Part shown: positions 1-4,620 of the stretch, one piece after another
How the letters are laid out: each line of letters starts with the position of its first letter
Position numbering within the stretch: the stretch's first letter is position 1
From: Methanospirillum hungatei
Lineage (GTDB): Archaea; Halobacteriota; Methanomicrobia; Methanomicrobiales; Methanospirillaceae
DNA length: 5,386 nucleotides
Direction: 5' to 3'
NCBI GenBank assembly: GCA_003251955.1
Contig: QKDV01000052.1
Location: forward strand, 1-5,386
Notes under the pieces: model-generated
Database searches by the model: none
Told to the model about the DNA's origin: nothing
What the model saw: the letters and a program-made list of their open reading frames with translations, nothing else
Position numbers and translations under genes: made by a program

Positions 1-75
1 CACCACAATCATGAAGAGTGATATGCTCTCTCCGGTGATAACTGGTGAGATCCTGACTGGGCGTGCAAAAAAAGA
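1..75. other. Left edge, no supportable gene
   Basis: The minus frame of hsp20 stays open from its stop codon to the edge but contains only a late ATG at 12 with no well-placed ribosome site. On the plus strand two frames stop at 14 and 21, so the tail of a convergent gene could end there, but six residues are too few to judge. Apart from the T7 run I see nothing here. Confidence 0.5.
67..73 (-). terminator. Oligo-T transcription terminator after hsp20
   Basis: A run of seven A on the plus strand reads as T7 on the minus strand and begins three bases after the hsp20 stop codon. Archaeal RNA polymerase terminates at T-runs of this kind without needing a hairpin. The position suggests the regulator-hsp20 transcript ends here, so a further gene to the left would probably need its own promoter. 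This is inferred from sequence only. Confidence 0.6.
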
Positions 76-507
76 TTATTCGGTGATATCAGCCGGAATT
101 ACGGCCTTCACAAGGGTGATATCTACAACCCCGTTCATGATGGTGTATGAGCAGGATTCAGGGATTATCTGAAATGACAGTTCAATCGGTGCCCTGGCAC
201 CTCCTGCTGTAATGAAAACTTTTTCTACATCGAATTCAATTTCAGGAAGATCTGTCAGTGATGACGGGAGTGCAATGGTCAGGTATGCAACCTCATCTGC
301 ATCCACGATCTCATACCCGACTTCGTATGGCTTTCTTAGGGGTATCTCCTGATCAGATGATCCACTGGTGATGATGGCACACCCGATAATACGGGGTGCT
401 TCAGACTCATTGTCTCCCGGGTAGCGCATATTCTGGTCGAGACCTGTGACCTGCTCGATCAAACGGGCCAGGTTTTTCATCAGGTCGTCATAAGGGTTGT
501 TCGGCAT
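76..507 (-). CDS. Small heat shock protein, Hsp20/alpha-crystallin family
   Basis: This 143-residue protein is probably an ATP-independent cytoplasmic holdase chaperone. The N-terminal arm (1-60) is hydrophilic. Residues 62-134 read like a divergent alpha-crystallin domain: a strand around YEIVDADEVAYLTIALP, then EIEFDVEKVFITAGG, and near the end the family's NG-V-hydrophobic pattern as NGVVDITLVKA (125-135). The canonical C-terminal I-X-I/V anchor is not evident; the tail is VIPADITE, so oligomer assembly may differ from classic members. The ATG at 507 is preceded by GAGAGG five bases upstream, which supports this start. It overlaps the regulator gene by 20 bp, implying one transcript and translational coupling. 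The fold is assigned from motif pattern and from the neighbour: A. fulgidus hsp20 sits directly behind its heat-shock regulator in the same way. An unrelated beta-sandwich protein is the main alternative. Confidence 0.75.
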   Translation of the reverse strand: MPNNPYDDLMKNLARLIEQVTGLDQNMRYPGDNESEAPRIIGCAIITSGSSDQEIPLRKPYEVGYEIVDADEVAYLTIALPSSLTDLPEIEFDVEKVFITAGGARAPIELSFQIIPESCSYTIMNGVVDITLVKAVIPADITE

Positions 508-1120
508 AGTTTCCTCTCAGTCGATAACTCGATCCTGTTCTGCATGCGATTCCCTGTTCAACGAGCGCTTCTATGGCTTCTTCTACGGTAGAGGCTTTGA
601 GATCAGTCAGATGTGATATCTCCTCAATGGTCCGTGCGCCATGGGCAAGTGCAACCGCGACCATAAGCCCGGTATCTCCATTCCCGGCAAGACGACCTTG
701 TCTGAGCGCCTCGCTGATCTGTTGATCGATCTCCCGTTCGAGTTCCTCAAGCCGCAAGGTGAGCTGTTGCCGGGCAGAGATCATCTGCCATAGTTTGAGT
801 AGGGAGATAATGAACTTCTGATCCTCGCTCAGTACGAGGGGAATGAGACCCTGTTGCTGTCTGTCGAGATGTACCTGGATACTGATATCATGTGACAGGT
901 AGTAATACTTCCTCCGTTTATCATCATGCCTGAATGAGAGAATACTGGCCTCTTCAAGCATCTGGAGATGATCTATTACTGCCTTTGGAGAAATCATCAG
1001 TTTTTCTGATATCTCTGTGACAAAGCATGGCTTATCCCGAAGTAAATCAATAATACGCCTGCGATTCCTGTTTCCAAGAATATCAAGCAGCAGGGAAAGT
1101 TCTGCCTGGTCGTCATTCAC
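488..1120 (-). CDS. HSR1-like winged-helix heat-shock regulator (ArsR-type)
   Basis: This 210-residue DNA-binding protein is probably the autorepressor of its own operon. Residues 8-78 form an ArsR-like winged helix: LLDILGNRNRRRIIDLL, then a helix-turn-helix with the recognition helix around 44-58 (SPKAVIDHLQMLEEA), and a basic wing DDKRRKYYYLS. A helical, probably coiled-coil linker follows (about 103-141, rich in L, E, R and Q). A second winged-helix-like unit spans about 148-203 (TIEEISHLTDLKASTVEEAIEALVEQGI). The metal-binding CxC of SmtB/ArsR sensors is absent, which argues against metal sensing. GTG at 1120 is the only usable start: the upstream frame has no start codon. No ribosome site precedes it, and a TATA box centred about 27 bp upstream predicts a leaderless mRNA. 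The operator overlapping this start matches the motif of A. fulgidus HSR1, and the next gene is hsp20 as in that operon. Family is seen in sequence; the heat-shock role is inferred. Confidence 0.8.
   Translation of the reverse strand: MNDDQAELSLLLDILGNRNRRRIIDLLRDKPCFVTEISEKLMISPKAVIDHLQMLEEASILSFRHDDKRRKYYYLSHDISIQVHLDRQQQGLIPLVLSEDQKFIISLLKLWQMISARQQLTLRLEELEREIDQQISEALRQGRLAGNGDTGLMVAVALAHGARTIEEISHLTDLKASTVEEAIEALVEQGIACRTGSSYRLRGNYAEQPL
513..518 (-). promoter_or_regulatory. Ribosome binding site for hsp20
   Basis: GAGAGG on the minus strand lies five bases before the ATG at 507, inside the end of the upstream regulator gene. It fixes the hsp20 start and lets ribosomes reinitiate within the overlap. 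Confidence 0.55.
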
Positions 1121-1137
1121 TAACGTATAGTTAGTGA
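1117..1137. promoter_or_regulatory. Palindromic operator, HSR1-type CTAAC-N5-GTTAG
   Basis: A perfect inverted repeat with 8-bp arms and a 5-bp spacer, TCACTAAC-GTATA-GTTAGTGA. It contains exactly the CTAAC-N5-GTTAG core reported from DNase I footprints of A. fulgidus HSR1 upstream of its own gene. It starts seven bases downstream of the TATA box (transcribed sense), would cover the predicted transcription start, and includes the regulator's GTG start codon (1118-1120). A dimeric winged-helix protein bound here would block initiation, giving negative autoregulation. Identity of the bound protein is inferred from the adjacent gene. Confidence 0.8.
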
Positions 1138-1143
1138 TGTGTG

Positions 1144-1151
1144 TATAAAAA
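1144..1151 (-). promoter_or_regulatory. TATA box of regulator-hsp20 operon
   Basis: TTTTTATA on the minus strand, centred 27-28 bp before the GTG at 1120. That is the usual archaeal distance from TATA box to transcription start, so the start would fall on or next to the initiation codon. I see no strong purine-rich BRE before it. The same T5 run lies about 17-21 bases past the guaB stop and could also help terminate guaB transcripts. Confidence 0.6.
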
Positions 1152-1167
1152 TGATTGGGGGTGTTGA

Positions 1168-2628
1168 TCAGATGCGGTAGTTCGGAGCCTCATCAGTGAT
1201 CGTGATATTGTGGGGGTGACTCTCGAGGTAGCCAGCCTGTGTGATCCTGATGAACCTCGTCTTTTTGTGCATCTCCTGTATATTTGCCGAACCTGTGTAT
1301 CCCATGGCAGACTTAAGCCCGCCGATCATCTGGTAGATGACTTCCTGCACAGGCCCTACGTACGGAGTGACCCCTTCAACTCCTTCTGGTACGAACTTCG
1401 TCCGTCCGATCTCCTTCTTCTGGAAGTACCGATCACTGGAGACCCCGGTGCTCATCACACCAAGAGAACCCATCCCCCTGTACTGCTTGTACTTGCGCCC
1501 CTGTATCGTGACCAGAGATCCTGGTGCTTCGTCGGTGCCGGCAAACATATTGCCCATCATTACCGAATCTGCACCAGCTGCAATTGCTTTGGCGACATCT
1601 CCACTGTATCTGATGCCTCCGTCAGCGATAACAGGAACATCTGCAGGAGATGCGATCTCTGCAACCTGGGCTATCGCTGTTATCTGGGGTACACCGACAC
1701 CTGCTACAACGCGGGTTGTACAGATCGATCCAGGGCCGATTCCGACCTTCAATCCGTCGACGGTATCAGAGAGTGCTTCGGCAGCTGCCCTGGTTGCAAT
1801 GTTTCCTGCTACTACATCACAGGAGAGGCTTGCCTTGATCTCCTTGACGGCTTTTACTACATTCAGGTTGTGGCCGTGGGCACAGTCTACCACGATTGCA
1901 TCAGCACCAGCATCTGCAAGCATCGAAGCTCTCTTTTGATCAAACGGACCTACCGCTGCTGCAACCCTGAGGTTGCCCTTGTCATCCCGTACCGCTCCTG
2001 GGAACTGACTCTTCTCCAGAAGATCCTGCATTGAGATGATTCCGATCAGGCTCTTATCTTTGCCAACAACTGGTAGACGCTCAACCTTGCGTGAGTACAT
2101 CAGGTCAAAGGCCTTGTCGAGCGTGATATCCTCAGGTGCAACCAGGGGCTCGTGTGTCATGATGGATGCCACCTTCTCTGAACCACGACGACTTGCAATA
2201 GCCCGTATGTCACGACGACTTACAATCCCGATAACCTTTCCATTATCGACAACCGGCACCCCTCCGATCCCGTGTATCACCATGAGACGCTCCACATCGG
2301 TGACCGTAACCTCAGGTCCGACGGTAAGCACATCCCGCTCGATCATTTCGGCCTCACGCTTGACAGCTTTGACCTCTTCGACCTCCTGCTCTGCTGACAT
2401 GTTCCGGTGGATAACTGATATCCCCCCTGCACGTGCCAGTGCGATTGCCATTGTCGAAGTGCTGACTGTATCCATTGCAGCACTTACGAGTGGGATATTG
2501 ATTGGAATATTACGGGAGAATCTCGTGCAGACCGAAGTCTGATCAGGTTCAACTTCAGAGGCTGCAGGTTCCAGCAGCACGTCGTCGAATGTGAGTCCCT
2601 TTGGTGCTTCCAGTTTTTCTAGATACAT
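1168..2628 (-). CDS. guaB: Inosine-5'-monophosphate dehydrogenase
   Basis: Oxidises IMP to XMP with NAD+, the committed step to GMP in the cytoplasm. The 486 residues match the usual full length. The N-terminal barrel part carries LTFDDVLLEP (12-21) and PLVSAAMDTV (46-55). Two CBS domains are inserted at about 95-145 and 153-205. The barrel resumes with VDCAHGHN (248-254, the dinucleotide region), the catalytic loop GIGPGSICTTR with nucleophile Cys303, DGGIR (336-340, IMP phosphate site), YRGMGSLG (383-390), the flap with the Arg-Tyr pair in SSDRYFQ (Arg400, Tyr401) and VPEGVEG (413-419). All catalytic elements are present, so the enzyme should be active. The ATG at 2628 is one base after the mfnB stop; no clear ribosome site is seen, so translational coupling to mfnB is likely. 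CBS domains suggest control by adenine or guanine nucleotides, as known for the family. Confidence 0.97.
   Translation of the reverse strand: MYLEKLEAPKGLTFDDVLLEPAASEVEPDQTSVCTRFSRNIPINIPLVSAAMDTVSTSTMAIALARAGGISVIHRNMSAEQEVEEVKAVKREAEMIERDVLTVGPEVTVTDVERLMVIHGIGGVPVVDNGKVIGIVSRRDIRAIASRRGSEKVASIMTHEPLVAPEDITLDKAFDLMYSRKVERLPVVGKDKSLIGIISMQDLLEKSQFPGAVRDDKGNLRVAAAVGPFDQKRASMLADAGADAIVVDCAHGHNLNVVKAVKEIKASLSCDVVAGNIATRAAAEALSDTVDGLKVGIGPGSICTTRVVAGVGVPQITAIAQVAEIASPADVPVIADGGIRYSGDVAKAIAAGADSVMMGNMFAGTDEAPGSLVTIQGRKYKQYRGMGSLGVMSTGVSSDRYFQKKEIGRTKFVPEGVEGVTPYVGPVQEVIYQMIGGLKSAMGYTGSANIQEMHKKTRFIRITQAGYLESHPHNITITDEAPNYRI
2184..2226. repeat. Short in-frame direct repeat inside guaB
   Basis: CACGACGACTTGCAAT (2184-2199) and CACGACGACTTACAAT (2211-2226) differ at one base and are 27 bp apart, exactly nine codons. 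They encode I-V/A-S-R-R twice at the end of the first CBS domain. It is probably a local duplication or convergence within coding sequence. Confidence 0.6.
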
Positions 2629-2629
2629 A

Positions 2630-3316
2630 TTAGTGGACCATGCTGATCGCTTTCATAACCAGTTCTTCTCTGACCATTGCCCTGCGGTCTCCTCCACAGA
2701 CCATCCCTCTGACTCCGATGATCTCCGGATTTATCCGCTTCAGGGTCTCAAGATCTTCAAACTTGAGTGAGCCCGCTAACGCGGTCTGTAAACCATGTTC
2801 ACGATTCATTAATGTGAATTTAGTGAGCTCTGCCTCGTTCATGAACTCAAAGGTTGATTTCCCGTCCTTGATCCCGGTATCAACCATGGCTACATCAGCT
2901 CCTGCTTCAGCAGCGAGTGGGACGAGATCAAAGGGTGATAAGGTCTCGAGGCGTTTGTAGTCCGAGTAGGCTGCGATTACAACGGTTTTTTCAGGATAGG
3001 TATCTTTGACTGCCCTGACAACTGCCTTTATCATCTCGCGGGCTTCTTCTTTCCCGTCAAACATCAGACCAATCTTGATGAAATCTGCACCGGCTGTTGC
3101 AGCACCAAGAGCAGTGAGAGCAGCACCTCCGGGTTTGTAATCAAAATCCCCGATGGCTGCACTGACCGGTTTATGGGTGAGATCCTTAATTGCCCGAATT
3201 ATCCAGGGAAAAGAAGCGCCGAGCGATCCCTCCTCCGGGCGTTTTACGTCAACAATATCGGCAGCAAGCGCCATTTTGGCTTCTTCTATGCTGGCCGGGC
3301 TGACTAATAACTGCAT
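2630..3316 (-). CDS. mfnB: (5-formylfuran-3-yl)methyl phosphate synthase MfnB
   Basis: Condenses two glyceraldehyde-3-phosphates into 4-(hydroxymethyl)-2-furancarboxaldehyde phosphate, the furan core of methanofuran, the C1 carrier of the first step of methanogenesis from CO2. The 228-residue protein is a class I aldolase-like TIM barrel (former DUF556, COG1891) close to the family's usual length. It opens with MQLLVSPASIEEAKMAL and continues with the signature IVDVKRPEEGSLGASFPWIIR; Lys25 aligns with the proposed Schiff-base Lys27 of the M. jannaschii enzyme. DTGIKDGKS (147-154; Lys150) matches its second key lysine region, and FIKIGL (80-85) and the C-terminal GVRGMVCGGDR (201-211) fit the phosphate-binding end. 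I chose the ATG at 3316 because homologues begin at this LLVSP segment; the longer frame to 3406 would add 30 atypical residues and run into the divergent gene. It leads the mfnB-guaB operon. Confidence 0.95.
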   Translation of the reverse strand: MQLLVSPASIEEAKMALAADIVDVKRPEEGSLGASFPWIIRAIKDLTHKPVSAAIGDFDYKPGGAALTALGAATAGADFIKIGLMFDGKEEAREMIKAVVRAVKDTYPEKTVVIAAYSDYKRLETLSPFDLVPLAAEAGADVAMVDTGIKDGKSTFEFMNEAELTKFTLMNREHGLQTALAGSLKFEDLETLKRINPEIIGVRGMVCGGDRRAMVREELVMKAISMVH

Positions 3317-3328
3317 ACATTTTATGCA
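3312..3328. repeat. Inverted repeat over the mfnB start codon
   Basis: TGCATA-CATTT-TATGCA is a perfect 6-bp-arm inverted repeat with a 5-bp spacer. It spans the mfnB ATG (3314-3316) and part of its presumed ribosome site, and overlaps the TTTTATG stretch that may be the TATA box of the divergent gene. It could be an operator or chance in AT-rich DNA. Confidence 0.4.
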
Positions 3329-3358
3329 CCTGTTATCTAAATAGTGATTACGTTTGAT
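3317..3358. promoter_or_regulatory. Compact divergent promoter region, mfnB and hisA-like gene
   Basis: Only 27-42 bp separate the two divergent starts, so both promoters must lie here or reach into the opposite gene. AT-rich candidates are TTTTATG at 3320-3326 for the plus strand and TTTAGATA at 3334-3341 for the minus strand. Both sit about 20-37 bp from their start codons, implying very short or absent 5' leaders. The exact boxes are uncertain; neither matches the archaeal consensus well, and the minus one is slightly too close to the mfnB ATG. Confidence 0.4.
3327..3331 (-). promoter_or_regulatory. Candidate ribosome binding site for mfnB
   Basis: AGGTG on the minus strand lies ten bases before the ATG at 3316 and matches part of the archaeal anti-SD complement AGGAGGTGATC. 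It supports the shorter mfnB start over the extended frame beginning at 3406. Confidence 0.4.
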
Positions 3359-4030
3359 ATGGACCTTATCCTCGCAGCAGACCTGAAAAGTGGCAGCATC
3401 GTACATGGAAAGAGTGGGAGGCGAGACGAGTACCGGCCGGTTCAGACCCCTCTGGCCTCAACTGCCGAACCGATCCGTTACCTGCAGGAGATAAGACCGC
3501 GGTATCTGTACATCGCTGATCTGGATCGCATCACTGGTGTCGGGAGCCATGATCCAATAATTCCTGCTCTCGTCAATGAGGTGAAGACTCTTTATCTCGA
3601 TCGGGGATGCCGATCACCTGATGATATGCTGAACTGTCCAAATGTTGTGAACATCATTGGAACCGAGACTGCAGGATCAGATCTATCTGTTTTCTCAGAA
3701 GGGTTTCTCTCGGTTGACATGAAAGACGGGGTTGTTGTTCCCGAAGGGACAGATCCGGTCCAGACGCTTAAGGTAGCGGGTGACTATTCGTTTGATGGCT
3801 GTATCTTGCTTGACATCGGGGGTGTCGGTACCAGGCGGGGACTGGATAGTCACTTTCTCGAACGCTGCCGTGTAGCATATCCTGGTGTACTCTTCTGGGG
3901 CGGCGGGGTTGCTTCAATGAAGGATCTCATGCTTCTTGAAACCTGTGGGTTTGACGGGGCTATTATTGCGACGGCCCTGCATACCGGTGCGATCCCTGTT
4001 GAGATGATACGGGGAGGACGCTTATGCTGA
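3359..4030 (+). CDS. HisA-related TIM-barrel protein, COG1411 type, function unknown
   Basis: A 223-residue (beta/alpha)8 barrel related to the histidine enzyme HisA, but belonging to an archaeal side branch without a known reaction. Numbering from ATG 3359: strand 1 is LILAADLKSG with Asp8 where HisA has its catalytic Asp8; strand 5 is SVDMKDG with Asp120 matching the second HisA catalytic Asp; LLDIGGVGTRRG (150-161) resembles the HisA D-x-x-x-x-G-T phosphate loop; FWGGGVASMKDL (179-190) and GAIIATALHTG (201-211) fit the C-terminal phosphate site. Both catalytic Asp positions are kept, so an enzyme acting on a phosphorylated sugar or furan is plausible. An in-frame GTG at 3344 would add five residues; I prefer the ATG because it reproduces HisA spacing and has GTGAT as a possible ribosome site. 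It is divergent from mfnB and overlaps tmk by 7 bp. True HisA is unlikely: the N-terminal substrate loop GKSGRRDEYRPV is unlike it. Confidence 0.85.
   Translation: MDLILAADLKSGSIVHGKSGRRDEYRPVQTPLASTAEPIRYLQEIRPRYLYIADLDRITGVGSHDPIIPALVNEVKTLYLDRGCRSPDDMLNCPNVVNIIGTETAGSDLSVFSEGFLSVDMKDGVVVPEGTDPVQTLKVAGDYSFDGCILLDIGGVGTRRGLDSHFLERCRVAYPGVLFWGGGVASMKDLMLLETCGFDGAIIATALHTGAIPVEMIRGGRLC
4011..4017 (+). promoter_or_regulatory. Ribosome binding site for tmk
   Basis: GGGGAGG lies six bases before the ATG at 4024, inside the last codons of the upstream gene. It is the strongest Shine-Dalgarno site in the window and fixes the tmk start and co-translation with the hisA-like gene. Confidence 0.75.
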
Positions 4031-4620
4031 TCACGATCGAAGGAATTGACGGGTGCGGGAAGAGCAGTCTGCATGAGGCACTTACTTTCCGGCTTAACGA
4101 TCTCTCACCGGTGATGACTCGTGAGCCTGGTGCCACCTGGATTGGAGATCAGGTCCGACGTGCGATAGCCGAACAGGCTGATCCTATCGCGGAGGCACTC
4201 CTCTTTGTGGCCGATCATGCAGCCCATCTCCGTGAAGTGGTGAGGCCCGCTCTTGCAGAAGGCAGGCTGGTTATTTCGGATCGGTATATTGACAGTAGGT
4301 TTGCCTATCAGGCAGTATCACTCTCCGGGTGTATACCTGATCCGCTCGGCTGGCTTTCATCGGTTCACAACGGATGGACGATCATTCCTGACCTGACTTT
4401 TCTTCTTGTTCTACCGGTGGAAACCGCCCTTAACCGGACACAGAAAAGAGGATCTGCAGAACATTTTGAGAAGGCAGAGGTGCTTTTACAAGTTCAGAAT
4501 AATTACCTGAATCGTGCCAGGGCAGAGCCTGGACGGTTTGTGATTCTCGATGGTGCTCTTTCTCCTGAAACAATCCTAAGTTTTGTGGAAAATGAGATCA
4601 GGAAGAGAACTTTGAAGTAA
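4024..4620 (+). CDS. tmk: Thymidylate kinase (dTMP kinase)
   Basis: Phosphorylates dTMP to dTDP with ATP, on the route to dTTP. The 198 residues match the family. The P-loop is GIDGCGKSS (7-15), with Cys where Ser is most common. TREPGAT (32-38) is the substrate loop. LLFVADHAAHL (59-69) corresponds to the ADR-x-x-H helix of bacterial enzymes, with His in place of Arg; I recall this ADH form as typical of haloarchaeal and Methanomicrobia enzymes, so it is a lineage trait rather than damage. SDRYIDSRFAYQ (85-96) holds the DRY motif (Asp86, Arg87, Tyr88) and the S-x-x-AYQ that binds the nucleotide. The lid is RTQKRGSAEHFEK (138-150). The start overlaps the upstream stop by 7 bp, and a strong ribosome site precedes it. 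Its 3' end runs 23 bp into the convergent membrane-protein gene. Confidence 0.95.
   Translation: MLITIEGIDGCGKSSLHEALTFRLNDLSPVMTREPGATWIGDQVRRAIAEQADPIAEALLFVADHAAHLREVVRPALAEGRLVISDRYIDSRFAYQAVSLSGCIPDPLGWLSSVHNGWTIIPDLTFLLVLPVETALNRTQKRGSAEHFEKAEVLLQVQNNYLNRARAEPGRFVILDGALSPETILSFVENEIRKRTLK

Noticed and set aside
11..172. Plus-strand frame of 53 codons starting at ATG 11
   Set aside because: Most of it is antisense to hsp20, no ribosome site is evident, and the product has no recognisable features.
1210..2034. Long plus-strand frames (274 and 200 codons) opposite guaB
   Set aside because: They lie wholly antisense to a clear IMP dehydrogenase with every catalytic motif. Their products are low-complexity (Cys, Ser and Thr-rich) shadow translations with no recognisable domain.
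2036..2542. Plus-strand 168-codon frame opposite the guaB CBS domains, and similar ones at 2640-2960 and 3153-3344
   Set aside because: Ser/Thr/Ile-rich shadows of well-supported minus-strand genes.
2776..2782. Possible second HSR1 half-site (CTAAC) within mfnB
   Set aside because: It lacks the paired GTTAG at five-base spacing and lies inside coding sequence; a pentamer is expected by chance.
3317..3406. N-terminal extension of mfnB to an ATG at 3406
   Set aside because: The added 30 residues do not resemble MfnB, would invade the divergent hisA-like gene, and the short form has the family's normal N-terminus and a plausible ribosome site.
4083..4232. His replacing Arg in the ADR-type helix of thymidylate kinase as a sign of inactivation
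   Set aside because: All other motifs are intact, and the ADH form is, as far as I recall, usual in this archaeal branch of the family.
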